A stretch of DNA of 64,000 bases from Euryodendron excelsum. Taxonomy: Eukaryota > Streptophyta > Magnoliopsida > Ericales > Pentaphylacaceae. A model generated the notes under the pieces. That model saw only the letters and a list, made by a program, of their open reading frames with translations. It did no database searches and had not been told where the DNA came from. Of the stretch, positions 1 to 12,249 are shown one piece after another. A program made the translations under genes and the position numbers. Position 1 is the first letter of the stretch. Each line of letters begins with the position of its first letter. The stretch spans positions 12,139,001 to 12,203,000 of the forward strand of contig CM065397.1 of NCBI GenBank assembly GCA_033060915.1, read 5' to 3'.

Positions 1-945
1 GCATAAGGTGAATCCATTTTCAACAGTCCCCTGACTTGAATCCTCTACATTACTCTTGCCTAATTTTTTCACATAATACAAAACAAATGCAAACCAGTAC
101 CGTTCTGCCCCTTCCGGCTGATGGCACAAAGCAATTCATATGTTAACATATACATAAGTTACCTTTATTATGAACAGTTCACAAAACAAAATACACATAC
201 AATTCAGAGCAATAAAAGGAGAAATGAATTTAGTAAACAGTGGATGTACCATCCAATAGCAAACACAGGTGTAGGTAGCAGGTGTCTGCTTTCATTAAAC
301 AACTTCATGGCTTCTATATGCGTTTTCATTTAATGATAATCCAGTTTGTGATCAAATCGAATTGCTCAAGTCAAAAAGGGGAACAATTGTTACAGAAGAG
401 ATATTTGAAAATCCACACACACACTAAAAATCTATGAAAGAAAAACCGTAAATAAATATACGAATTAGATAAATATATATATGTGTGTGTGTAACAAGAA
501 ACATAGAAATAAATGGCCCACAAGAATAGGAATTAAAAGAAAAAGTAACAAGCTTGCAGAAAATTGAAAATCGAGCTTCAACAGAACCTCTTCCTCCATC
601 GTTGGACTAAGAATTATCTGTAGGAGTTCAAGGCTTCTCGTCGTCCATGTTCAAAACAAGCGGGCTCATAGACTGAAAGGACTAACAATCTTTACACAAA
701 CCCTATGTCTGATCTACCAACACACCATTAAGACCAGAAGTCATTCACATCGATCAAAATAGAAGGGCAAAATCAGCTCAGAGTACCAGGTACAAGAACT
801 AAAGACAGATCTATGAAGTCCTTCAACGATTTGCCAAATCCACCGAAACAAAAACCCTAGCTTTCCGTGTGACAAACTCAAGAAAATGCCGCCTCGCGTT
901 CATCGAATCAACAGTGAGGAATTGAACCTGAAGAAAAGCAAAATA
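1..945. repeat. Left arm of a large inverted repeat
   Basis: This stretch is the imperfect reverse complement of 1441-2357. Landmarks pair in mirrored order: the segment near 95-140 (aaccagtaccgttctgcc and the ATGGCACAAAG region) matches 2240-2275, the block at 600-760 matches 1640-1770, and the segment at 900-945 matches 1441-1490. Similarity looks high (roughly 85-90% by eye) with small indels. The left end reaches the window edge, so the true outer end is unknown. I see no long conserved reading frame in the arm. It could be a long terminal inverted repeat of a DNA transposon or an inverted duplication of a gene 5' region. Confidence 0.85.
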
Positions 946-1440
946 GAAAAAGAAAATGCAGAGACTAAACCCTCCTTATCTTTTTTTTCTCTCTCTCTCT
1001 AATCTCCATATCTTTGGCCTCTTTTCTTCCTTTTGGGGAATCACTCCGTTTGCTCGCACGGGAAAAAAACCAACATAGCATAACATGGGGGATAGGCATC
1101 ATTACATGCATATATAAGTTTCCCAATCCGAAGTTGACACGTCATGTGGGTTAGGTTTTGTTACCGCCAAATTTCACCGTTACGAGATTCACTAAAGAAT
1201 AAAGGGAAATCTATTGCTACAAACGAGGGAGGGAAATTGGATAGCCCCCTACCTTCCCTTCCACCCTTTGTTAGGGATTGACAGCCTGTTTGGAACTTAG
1301 GTAAGGGAAAGAAAGGAAAGAGAGAGAAAATGAAAGAAAGTAGTTTTCTTTCCATGTTTGGTTTTATAAAGAAGATGGAATACTCATTTAAAGCTAGCTC
1401 GTCATAGCTAGCTCGACTGATTAAATACTCATTCTATGTT
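946..1440. other. Spacer between the inverted-repeat arms
   Basis: This is about 495 bases with no gene I can support. It holds short polypyrimidine and polypurine runs (around 975-1005 and 1300-1335). It also holds a stretch near 1275-1370 that starts cctgtttggaac and continues with AAGGAAAG-type sequence, a style often seen in small plant transposons, although I cannot define its ends. Confidence 0.5.
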
Positions 1441-2357
1441 TGCTTTTCTTCTGGTTCAATTCCTCATTGTTGATTCAATCTACGCAAGACAGCGTTTTCT
1501 TGAGTTTGTCGGGCGGAAAGCTAGGTTTTTTGTTACGGTAGATCTGGCAGATTGGTGAAGGGCTTCATAGATCTGTTTTTGGTTCTTATACCCAGTACCT
1601 TGTGCTGCTTTTACCCTTCTATTTTGATCGATATGAATAACTTCTGGTCTTAATGGTGTGTTGGTAGATCAGATGTAGGGTTTGGGTAAAGATTGCTAGT
1701 CCTTTCAGTCTATGAGCCCACTTGCGTGAAGCCTTCAACTCCTACATATAATTCTCAATCCAACGATGGAGGAGAAGGTTCTGTTGAAGCTCGATTTGCA
1801 ATTTTCTGCAAGGTTGTTACTTTTTTTTTAATTCCTATTCTTGTGGAGCATTTATTTCTCTATTTCTTGTTACATATATATATATATATATCTAATTCGT
1901 ATATTTAATTACGGTTTTTCTTCCATAGATTTTTAGTGGGTGAATTTTCAAATATCTCTTCTGTAACGAATGTTCTCCTTTTTTCCTTGAGCGATTTGAT
2001 CTGATCACAGGCTGGATTATCATTAAATGAAAACGCTTACATAGAAGTTATGAAGTTGTTTAATGAAAGCAAACACCTTCTACCTAAAACTGTGTCTGCT
2101 ATTGGAACTGGAACGGTACATCCACTGTTTACTAAATTCATTTATCCTTTTATTGTTCTGAATTGTATGTGTATTTTGTTTTGTGAACTTTTCATAAAAA
2201 AGGTAATTTATGTATGTGTTAACATATGAATTCCTTTGTGCCATCAGCCAGAAGAGGCAAAACGGTACTGGTTTGCATTTGTTTTGTATTCTGTGAAAAA
2301 ATTTAGGCAAGAGTAATGTGGATGATTCAAGCCAGGGTTGAAAATGGATTCACCTTA
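1441..2357. repeat. Right arm of the large inverted repeat
   Basis: This is the mirror image of 1-945. It ends at 2357 with caccttatac, which pairs with gcataaggtg at the very start of the window. Just beyond 2357 the sequence is not comparable because the left partner lies outside the window. A transcript crossing both arms would fold into a hairpin of about 0.9 kb with a 0.5-kb loop. Confidence 0.85.
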
Positions 2358-2857
2358 TACCATATATTGAGAGTTGCAAAGCTAAAGTATGTTTTTCTGA
2401 TTCCCTGGCTTGTTATTAGTTTCTGGTAAATTCGCTGTTGTAATTTTGATTGAGCTTTTTTCCAGCATTGTGGATTTCTTCAAAGAACTTCCGCAGTTAA
2501 ATTTGCAATAAGGTAATATTGTTTTTTTCCAAGAAAATTTGCAATAAGGTAATAGGCCAAGATATTAAGAGGATGAGCAACTGAACACAATGCAATCTGA
2601 ACACCAAAGTAGTTCTTGACCACTACTTCGGAAATTCAAAGTCTTTTGTCTTTTGTCCGCCATATTGCCAGGGTACTTTATACAATTTCTCAAGTGTTTC
2701 CATAGAGTACTAGTACCATTAAGGCTGTTGGAAACTTGCAACAATAAATTGCATCACAGTAATTGCATTTTGCTTTATAAGTCTTGCTATCATCCACTTT
2801 CTTTATTTTTGTAAAATGATCTCAAATATCTGATTTTGAAGGTTTTTTCTTACTTAC
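2358..2857. other. Non-coding AT-rich DNA
   Basis: I see no gene or repeat structure that I can support here. The segment lies downstream, in the minus direction, of the possible exon at 2858-2941 and may be intron. Confidence 0.4.
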
Positions 2858-2941
2858 CTTCAGTTCTGATGCAGCAGCTGTTTCAGCAATTGATGGTGGT
2901 GCTTGGGTAATTGAATTGCTTGTGTCCGCCACACTTGTCAT
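2858..2941 (-). CDS. Possible 28-codon exon of an unrecognised minus-strand gene
   Basis: The minus strand reads an open 84-base block beginning MTSVADTSNSITQAPPS and ending ASELK. A good splice donor (GTAAGTAAG) follows it at 2857, and an acceptor-like GGTAG precedes its ATG. The block is bounded upstream by the GT microsatellite at 2946-2977. The composition (Ser, Thr, Ala rich) looks like an N-terminal protein segment. I do not recognise the protein and cannot connect further exons with confidence. A 42-base open block at 5970-6011, also on the minus strand and with acceptor and donor consensus, could belong to the same transcript. The real start could be this ATG or lie further upstream. 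Confidence 0.35.
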
Positions 2942-2944
2942 CTA

Positions 2945-2945
<1 letters not shown>

Positions 2946-2977
<32 letters not shown>
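2946..2977. repeat. (AC)n microsatellite
   Basis: About 16 AC units in an uninterrupted run, directly next to the possible minus-strand exon. On the minus strand it reads (GT)n and would form part of the acceptor region. Confidence 0.95.
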
Positions 2978-2982
<5 letters not shown>

Positions 2983-3636
2983 AGTTAATCCAACCATTCT
3001 AACAAAAAATATAACTGTAGCAATTATATAATCATAAGTTCATACATGGCTTAAAACCGATAGTAGGTACTGGTCCAACACAAAAAAAAAAAAAAAATGC
3101 TGCAGACAATCACAGATTTAGAATGAAAAAAATGCGTGCTCAACTATGCAGTTATTTCCTTCTTTTTTAGTGCTTTATGCAATAATAAAATAAAATAAAA
3201 TACAAAATGAAACCCACCCTTGAGCAAGTTCAACAACAGATATACTGAAGATGTAAGTATAGTATCAACAAAGGTGAACAGAACAGTCACCTCCTACAGT
3301 GGAGGTAAAAGAAGGAACATATATACATTGTGCCTTCTTATTTTATGTACAACAATTATGAAAATCTAATTCATTCCCAATCTGCAAGTCTGAAATATTA
3401 TTTTTCCAAATAAAATTGCCCAAGTCTCAGCCACCGCTACTTAAGCCCAGTCTACCAACAGGTCCAACAAAACGTGAGAGAAATTTATCGCCAAAGAAAA
3501 TATAATGTGTTTCCACACCACACTATAAAGAATAAGCTCAACTTGTTACCCAAAACTGAATGACATCAAAGAGGAAACCAACTTCTCTACTGGAACAAAG
3601 AAACCTAAACAAATGCACACATACGCGCATAAATAT

Positions 3637-3768
3637 AGGGACGGAGGGAAGGGGGGTTATGGGGTGGCCACGGCCCCCCTAAATTTTTTGGAAATTTGCC
3701 GCTTAATCCAAATTAGTTAATATATATACTTAATCATATAAGATGCCCCCCCCCCCCCCCCCCCCCCC
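3637..3768. mobile_element. Degenerate hAT-like end fragment with a poly-C run
   Basis: The stretch beginning AGGGACGGAGGGAAGGGG, followed by the GGCCACGGCCCCCC block, resembles the end of the hAT element at 9945 (CAGGGACGGAGCC and the GGCCCTGGCCCCCC block). It then runs into 23 consecutive C at 3746-3768. There is no partner end and no transposase, so it is at most a truncated or non-autonomous relic. Confidence 0.45.
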
Positions 3769-6700
3769 GGCGGGGCGTGCGGGCCCGTTAATGGACCGGG
3801 TCTAGTCTAGATCTGCCAGACCCAGATCCAATCCAATTCCAATTAATCTCAAATCCAATCCGAATCCAGCTTTGGCAGAATCGGATACAGATCCGATCCA
3901 TTACCAATTGGGTTTGACCCGTTTATTACACCCAATCTGTTTTTGTTTTTTTTTGTTGAGAAAGAGAGAGTTCATGTACTTTCTACCTGAGCAGAAAATT
4001 AATATTCCCACTGATATAAAAATTCAAAATAAAAAGATAGAAAAAGACCAATTTCTGAACTTGAAAATACAAACTACATTTGGATTCTTTTCCTTTACTG
4101 AACTAACCACCACCAATTCAGCAAGAAGAATAAACCCTAAATAGCCCACGCTATTAAGGAGTGTAGAACTTTTAGAACCCTAAATATCCTTATTGCGCCA
4201 CTTAACTGCCATCCTGCTTCGAAAGCTGAAATAAAGATGAGATAGCAGTACCACATGCCACAGGAATAATGTTAAAAAAACCAAATTTAATAGTCAAGAA
4301 TAAGGACATAATTGAAATCAAAGCTCCCAAAGCACAGACAAATCAACAAATGCACCATCACCAAGAGTTGAAGTGATACCAGACAACTAGAGCTAAAACC
4401 AATTGATCAACGAACAAAAAAGGAGAGAGAAAATCCATAACTAGGTCATTCAAGCAACCATCACAATTTTTTCATTATGAATCTAAATTTTTAACGACAT
4501 TAATTCAAATAAAAAATAAATAAATGAACAAACTTTTAAGCCAGTTGTATACATTAAAAATACAATTACACATGTCTAAGAATTACAACTAGATAAGTTC
4601 TACACCAAAAGATTTAGATTGGCGAGCTTTGGAGGACTGTCCAGCCAACCCATTTAGCATTAATAGGTAAAGAATGTGTTCAAGCTCCTAGGAAGGCTTG
4701 AAGCTAGGAGTTTATTTGGAATAGTAAACATCCAAGATATTTTGCCAACTAAGCTATAGGCCATCTTTATAAAGAATTTTCTTTGATTCCTTAAGAGCAC
4801 TGAATTCCACCAACCAAAATCAATAATATTAAATTATTAATCGCCACAATCATAATGTTCTTCAAAGCAGATGACAGATCACATGAGACAACTAACACAT
4901 AATAAAGAATTGTTGAGCAACAAACCTATCCAAATGCTGAATTTTTCAGAATGTGCAACTCAGTAGAGTAATGTGACCACCAAACTTCTCAAAGAAGATT
5001 ATTGTTGATCTTATCTGCAAATTTAAAGTCCTTGTGAATTTTAAAGTTCAAGATGCACACTCAAAAATACAATTAGAGAAGGAAGAGGTAAGAGAAAAAT
5101 TGAACAACAAAAAACAGAGAAGTCATAGAACATCTAAAATCATGCTCAGATTAGAAACTGTTTTCAGTGGAACTTTTTTGTGTAACACTACTTAAAACTC
5201 TTCCAAGATCAAGTAACAAAATTTCATTATAATGCAAACAAAGGAAATATGCTCTCAAGCCAGTATTCTTCCTTCGGGTGAAACCAAAATATTCGCAAAA
5301 GCTCCGGATCTCGTGAATCTGCTATTAGTATGCTTCTATTCTCTTTATTTATTTACTTATTCGATTATGTTTTTCCCCTCCCTCTGCTTCGAGGTGAACA
5401 CCTCATTTGTCACGTTCTTAATGGTTTTAGTACCATAATTTTCACACGAGGACAAGGTGACAAGCACAACAAATGTCTACTAACTGGGTAACCTAGGTAG
5501 ATAGCCTCACAGAAACAAATAAACTTCTCTCATACTGATTTTCATCAAAGGGATTTCAGGATGTGTGTGGTGGGAGGTTATGCTGCAGAGAAATGAACTT
5601 GAAAGTAACAGTACTTTCGGAGAGGAAGATCAGCAAACTGAAGGTCAAAGGTCAATTTGCTGAGTACTGAAGCCCGAATGTACTGCATTTCACTAAATGT
5701 GGGTCTAAAAGCATTTAAGTCAAACAACAACAAACTAAAATGTACCATGTTCCATAATTTTTCAAGTCGACACTCCTATCCAAAAACTAAAATGTACCAT
5801 GATCACAGCATAAACAACAACAAAATTCAAACTTCAAACTTCATCTAAGACACACAATCGACCTAACCATGATCACAGCATAAACAACAACAATTTGTCA
5901 GACAGAAAAAGAAGGGCATAATTTTCTTAGCTAATGCAATTTTCAAACAGTCCATAAAGTCACTCTTACCGACATGCAACATTATACAATCAGGTGCAGA
6001 AACTGCTTTTCCTTCAATAATAAAAAAGAAATCCAAAAGCATCACACAAAAAGAACAAATGCATGCAATCATAATACAGAACAAAGGGAACAGAGATGCC
6101 CACCTGAGAATTCATCTAGATCAAGGAAAAGATTGAAGTATTTCAATTCAAATCTGGAGGGAAAAAAAACCCATTTAGCCAAAAGGGCAAATTTGAATGA
6201 AACATAAAAACTTCATTATCTCAGCAGCACCAACTCACAAAAACTCCGTCATTTAGTTAGGAATGCTTATAATTTCTCAAATAATTTTTTAAGAAAATTG
6301 ACGCTTTGGAAACTCCTTATACCTATGTTACCTAGAACTCGGATCATTCCGATGCATGGAACGGGAATGAAAACGGGAACATGGTATGCCACATGTTCTA
6401 AAATATGGTACACTAGGGGTAAACTTTTATAAAGTATGCTACTAGAATTAAGGTACTTCTAAAAGAATTTTCTTCAATAATTAGACATTTAATAAAACAT
6501 AATTTCTGTTTTTTTCAAATTAATCATCTAAAGACACATTCTAGAAGTATTATGACATTTTTTTTTTTTTTTGCATATTGTTATGTCAAAATTCTGTTCT
6601 TCCTATATTTTTGTTTATTATAATTAATTTTTTTCTTTCGTTAGGTGACCTTTAAAGATATAAATAGAAAAAAAGTTTAGAATCACTTTGTATCACTAAA

Positions 6701-8234
6701 TTCACTATTTTGGAAAGTTAAAGTACCATGTTTCGAAACGTCGTTCCAAAAACGTAATTCGCTAGGGTAGTAGGGTATTGTGGTAGCACAGGCTTATACA
6801 AATTTGTAAGCAACAAACTACTATCTTTCCATCCCAATATACCATGTTGCAAGTGATTTCTCAAAGTTAAAGACAAAATGTACGTTAACATAAGAGAGTC
6901 TAAGGACTGATAGATTATTGATCAATCAGTTTCTATTCAGCTATAGCAAATTCCCCACTAAGTGCCAGCTCTGCAGGTAAAACCTCATCTATCTACAAAC
7001 GAAGGCTATCAAGAAAAAACATTACCAAAGGTATTATAATGTTGGGTGGGCTGGCAAATCTCAAATTAACTTCAAATTAGATTCAGCCTGGAATGCATTT
7101 TCTAGATAATCAGAAATTCTTCCAACAAAATTTGAAATATGGCAACATATAAGTTAAAATAAACTTCAAAACCCATTCATGATTATTACAAAAATTACAA
7201 GACCAAAATTCAAAACCCATTTCAAAAGTTGTTAACAACAAGAAAATATCAGAGAGATCGGATTAATGTGATATGTATTGAGAGAATGATAATGAATTAA
7301 AGTGACAATCAAAAGCAATTTTAAAGTTCGGATAGAAACTGGCACAAAGAGAAGTAAATATTATTTTCGTTCAAACCCACTGAAACTCAAATCCCAGTTT
7401 CAAACAGTCATACAGACACATTTAGGGCCCCAAACGTTCATAGACACGGAAAGCCTAACCTGTTAGCGAGGACAACAACCGCTTCAAAACCAAGCTTCTC
7501 GGAATTCAAATCGCATCAGAAGAAATTCCTCTGATCTACTTCAGATTTACGCGCCTTATGTTAAGATCTGAACGATGAGAAAAGAGAGTAACTCAATCGG
7601 GTAGAAGAGAGACAGAAAAAAAGGGGCGGGAGATATCTACCCGTCACAATTAGGGCATAAACAATCATAGCGGATCTAAATCGGGTCTCTCGTATCTCGC
7701 GGTTCTGTACATATCCGATCCGGAGTTTATCGGATCTATTGGGCCTGGATTATTGGATTATCAAATCGATTTTAATTAATTGGATCTAGATCTTGATCTT
7801 ATCGGGTCCGGGTCAGACCTCGGCAAAGGTCAACTCCTCATCCTAACCCCCCAAAATCTTCAGTTCGCTATTCTACATTTGATTAATGGCTTTCTACCCA
7901 TATCAAATGCAAGTGGGATTCACAATTTTCCAAAGGGGAAGTTATTACATGGATTTTTTTGCTTGCAATGGCCTTTCCCAAAATTTTTGGTAAACGGAAA
8001 ACAGGAAGTTGGTCTATAACATAGGCAAGCCATTAGCAACTTTGCCCCATAAATCCTATATATATTTGTTGGTCCATAAACCTCTGCTCAAGAATAATTA
8101 TACACCTGGAGTTAGTGTGCCTTCTGGAGCTCAGTTCTGGTCCTCTTTACGTTTGGGGCTCCATTGGTTTTTTGTTGCTCGTATCACTAATCTGGTAGCC
8201 TTATGATGGTGGCCTTTCTTTGTTTTGTGTTTTG
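3769..8234. other. AT-rich intergenic or intronic DNA
   Basis: I find no convincing full gene. Two patches rich in ggatc/gatcc and ccgatcc motifs (about 3790-3910 and 7670-7815) resemble each other in style, partly in opposite orientation, and may be relics of one repeat. A 42-base minus-strand block at 5970-6011, with ATTGAAG before and GTAAGAG after, could be an exon reading KAVSAPDCIMLHV. The segment 7458-7610 could be a 5' untranslated exon of a minus-strand gene, ending at a CAG/GTTAGG donor. A near-duplicate of about 25 bases (catgatcacagcataaacaa) occurs at about 5798 and 5869. All of these are weak. Confidence 0.3.
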
Positions 8235-9944
8235 TGTTCTTTCTACGAGCTCGTGATCTAAGATATTGAAAAGGGTTGGTTCTAGCCTACTTCTGAAGTA
8301 CCTAAACTGGAGGCGAGAATTTGTTCCCAACGGCTCCATATCTGCATCAGAAATTCCTAATGACCTTGCCCAAAACAAGTTGTTTATGCTGGGAGTAGAT
8401 AAGATGGGGCGCCCCATAGTAGTTGGCTTTGGTGGCAGACATGAACCCTCCAAAGGAAGTCTGGAAGAGTTCAAGCGCATGTCATTACTTTGAAACGATG
8501 TGTGATGGTTTTGAGTCCTGTTAATAACTTGATTTCAAATCTCAGTATATATTTCATTTGTTTTCCCTTCACGTTTATGAGGTTAGAGGGAAGAAAGAAA
8601 AAAAATAAAAAACAGAGGATTTTGTTGGACATGCCTATATTAAGTTAACTTGTTCTATCTTTGTTTCTTTACAGGTTTTGTGGTTTACATTCTCGACAAA
8701 ATATGTGCTAGGTAATTCATCCCCATGAGTAAATTTATTTTTGGAGGCTTATTTTTTCTTGATGGGTGATGCATTCAAAATGGAGGGCGTCAACTTGGTA
8801 AGTGAAGAGTTTCTCCCCACATTTGTGCCATGGATAAACAATTTAATTGATGGATACTAATAGAATGAATGAAGATTTGTTTATTGGAAATTTACCAATT
8901 CAAACTAGAAATTAAGGCCACTTTCACCTAACTTGGTCCTATTATCTGAGTGGTTAACTAGAGACGATTGCCCTTCTGCTCCACCATAGATGGTAAATGT
9001 GATTTACTAGAACCAATTTGAAAATTTGTTTTCTCTAATTGCAGACAAAGAAGTAAAAGAGTTTTCTATCCATTTCCATGTAACAGAATATAGGATATCG
9101 ATAAGCCCATCTTTATCTAATATTGTGATACTGCAGCTAATAATTAATCTTACTTGACTTCACCTTGATCTTTTAGTATGCCAAGAGGACAGGAAATGTT
9201 CCTTTGCATTGGAGACTTGGAGGGATGTGGATACAGTAATAGTGACATTCGAGGAAGCCTGGCAGCCCTATCAATCTTACAGGTTTAAGTTCTCACCACG
9301 TAGTAGTGCTGAAAGGAACATGTGAAATTAATGTACTTGCTCTGTCAAACAAACTCTCAGAAACTCTTTACTTGATTACATGAACTCACTCCTTTCATGA
9401 AATTTTGCTTCTGGACCTGCATATTGTATCAGCATATAGGAATGGAAGCAGTGTCATGCATTGCATTTGTATTTGACCTGATTGAAAGTAAGTAAGATTG
9501 ATATGAGTCAGGCATGTTTAAAATAAAGGCCACTGTCCTGCAACTTAATTCTGGTCATTGAAATCACTGAAGAAAAAAAGGAATAAAATTTTCTATAAGA
9601 AAAAAGAAATAATAATAGAGGAAAATCTTCTACATGATAGGAATGAAATTGCACCGAATTTGAAAGCATCAAATAAATCATACCTGTCCCATACCGGGGT
9701 CATATTTTGAGGAATTTGTTTGTGTAAAAATTTCATGGGTTGTGGGTACTACAGATTGGTCTTGAAGGTATTGAGCATATTTCGTGACTGGTTGACTGCA
9801 TTACTTATGTATTAACTAACACATCTATGCAGATAATATTTGCCGAGGACCAAAAACTGAGGTAAACTCTGCTTGCTGACATTGATGAGAGCCAACTTCC
9901 AGAGACCTATGGAGGCAAACTACCATTAGTACCAATACAACTAG
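8235..9944 (+). pseudogene. Sec14-like CRAL-TRIO lipid-transfer protein, pseudogene
   Basis: Four exon-like blocks spell a plant Sec14p-type phosphatidylinositol-transfer protein: 8235-8476 (FLRARDL, then LLKYLNWRREFVPNGSIS and GSLEEFK), 8676-8711 (FVVYILDKICA), 9177-9282 (MPRGQEMF then GDLEGCGYSNSDIRG) and 9833-9944 (ADIDESQLPETYGGKLPLVP). Family members bind a phospholipid in the CRAL-TRIO fold and work at membranes. It is broken in four ways. There is a one-base insertion after FLRARDL near 8261. The first intron begins GC instead of GT. The exon for the central lipid-gate region, expected between 9282 and 9833, is missing. A TAA follows KLR near 9871. The last exon runs directly into the hAT at 9945. 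Retained introns show that this was a duplicated or decayed gene, not a retrocopy. Confidence 0.85.
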
Positions 9945-10907
9945 CAGGGACGGAGCCATTTGAAGACACTAGGGGGCCCTGGCCCCCCACTCTTGGCATA
10001 GACCCCTATTATACTAGGTATAATAAATATACCTACAGTTGACATAATATATTTGGCCCTCCCCTCCTATAGAAAACTTGCCCAACTACTCCCGTGCCAG
10101 TCCATTGTTCAATTCATTCATCATTTTAGTGCAATTGTTATTCTTTTTTTATTTAAAATAGCTTAACTTGTACACATCAACTAAAAAATAAATCTAATTT
10201 TTCTTGAGAGAGAAACCAAAAAGTATTTTTTCTTGAGAGAGAAACCAAAAAGTAAATCGCAATTCATCCCATTTGCTCTAGATGTTCAAGTTCGGCAATT
10301 CCTTCACTTTCAAGCAGATGCAAGAAATTTCATTAATTAAGATGGGTATCGTAGTGCGTTTTATTTGATTGAGATGGGACAAAATGATCTCTTACTTGCC
10401 TTGTATGCATCAATCTTACCTATTCGTCAGTTGCAGTAAGAATTCTATCTTTTCTTGCAGAATTTAAACTTGCTATCCAAGTGAGTGTCTGGCATTCTCA
10501 GATTAGTTTATATTTGATATGGCTATGGTTACAGGTATTTTGCATTGTCAGTTTATGATATTTCCCGCAAATTCTTTGCTTGATTAGATCTTTATATAGC
10601 TGCATTTTGTTAATTGCATAGGATGCAGAACATGTATGAATAGGGCAGCAGAAAATTTTGGATAGACAACACTAGGCCTAAGCAACCTAGATCGAACTGA
10701 AATCAAGGTAATTCTACACTCCCAATATTGGTTTCTAATTTTCATTTGTTGAAAAAATTAGGGTTTTAGTTCCATTTTCTTTGAATTCTTTGGTCATACT
10801 TACAAATTGATGAATTGCAATTTATGTGGAATTGATTTGTAGATCCTATAATTAATTATTAATGATATAGAAAAATATTTTATTTCATGTGTGGATATAT
10901 ACAGTAA
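9945..10907 (+). other. hAT 5' non-coding region
   Basis: This is AT-rich subterminal and leader sequence between the terminus and the transposase start, with no coding capacity that I can support. A perfect direct repeat, ttttcttgagagagaaacc, occurs at about 10199 and 10227. Confidence 0.6.
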
Positions 10908-12249
10908 ATGGAGAAACCATTCACAATAGATAGATTTTTTAAAAGAAAAAATGCAGATACCTCTGAAGCTGATGGTGGCAATAAGCCATTGCCAAACTCT
11001 AACATTGAAATCCTAATTTCTGAAAGTCATCCAACAAAATCTCAAACAACTGAAATTGATGATAGTACACTAGACCGTGATTGTGGATTGCATCTACAAA
11101 TTTGTGATTATCATGTTAATCGTTGTGATGAAATCCAGAAAGCATATATTGAAGCTGGCCCATACCAACCTATACTAACAAAATATTGAAATTCGGATCT
11201 ACAACTCATTCTCGTAGTTTTCAACCTTCATGGTTTAAGGTTTTTCCTTCATGGCTGGAATATTCACCTGAGAAAGATGCAGCTTTCTGTTCAATAAGCC
11301 CATTGGCTCTGGATATCCTGGACAAAATACATTCATTCTTAATGGATTTAAGAGTTGGAAGAAGTAAGAGATAGAAAAAATTGTGCTTTTTCTAAATCAT
11401 GTTGAGAAAGATCCTAACTCTCTTCATAAACTTGTTGAAAGATCATATGAGGATTTATTGAATCAACGTCAACATATTCAAAAGGCTCTTGACAATTACA
11501 CTTCTGAACAAATTGCAAGCAATCAGCTTCGATTAAAAGTCTTTATCGAAGTAGTTAAATGGCTTATATTCCAAGGTTGCGCTTTTAGAGGTCGGGATGA
11601 AAGTTCTAGTTCAGTCAATCGTGGAAATTTTTTTGAAGTACTGAATTTGTTGAGTTCATATAATGAAAATGTTGCTAAAGCATTAAACAAAGTTCCTAAA
11701 ACTTTCCGCAGCATTGACTCTGAAAAGTGAGGTATACTCTGTATTGTCTTATCATTGTCTAGATATTTAAAATATCCGAGGACAAGGATATGATGGTGCA
11801 AGTAATATGAGGGGTGAGTTTCATGGATTGCAAGCTTTGGTGATGAAAGATTGTCCATATGCTTACTATGTCCATTGTTTTGCACATTGCTTACAATTGG
11901 CATTAGTGGCACTATCGAAAGAGGTTATCCATATTCAACAAATTTTTACTAAATTGGCTTCTATTGTCAATATTGTTAGGGCTTCATGCAAATGTAATGA
12001 TGAATTGAAAGTTGCTCAAGCTTCTGACATTGCCTATATGATTTCCAATGATGAGATCGAAAGTGGAAGGGGACTAAATCAGATTAGCACTTTAAAAAAA
12101 ACTGGAGATACTAGATAGAGTTCTCGCTTAAAGTTAATTTTTAGTTTGATAAAGATATTTAGTGCAACATGTGCCGTTCTACTAAATATTACTAATGAAG
12201 GAATTACTTCTTCCCAAAGAGGTGATGCAGACTTAATATATGAGGCATT
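10908..12249 (+). pseudogene. hAT transposase, N-terminal and central part (TTF/DUF4371 type)
   Basis: The start MEKPFTIDRFFKRK is typical of the plant ZMYM1-like hAT transposases. A TTF-zinc-finger-like stretch follows (DEIQKAYIEAGPYQP, then SWFKVFPSWLEYSPEKDAAF), then ERSYEDLLNQRQHIQKALD and the conserved GYDGASNMRGEFHGLQAL at 11790-11840 with YYVHCFAHCLQLALVAL. Several stops and frame changes break it: at 11187, around 11372, at 11728 and at 12115. A segment of roughly 100 residues expected between SIDSEK (11730) and GYDGASN (11790) is deleted. That segment normally carries the first catalytic Asp (the DES-like box). The protein is therefore dead. The coding sequence stops at Y-E-A where the gypsy element inserted, and the next residues are found at 54938. 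Confidence 0.88.

Noticed and set aside
6290..6800. Possible small transposon around gttacctagaactcgg at 6326.
   Set aside because: No matching inverted end or target duplication could be found by eye.
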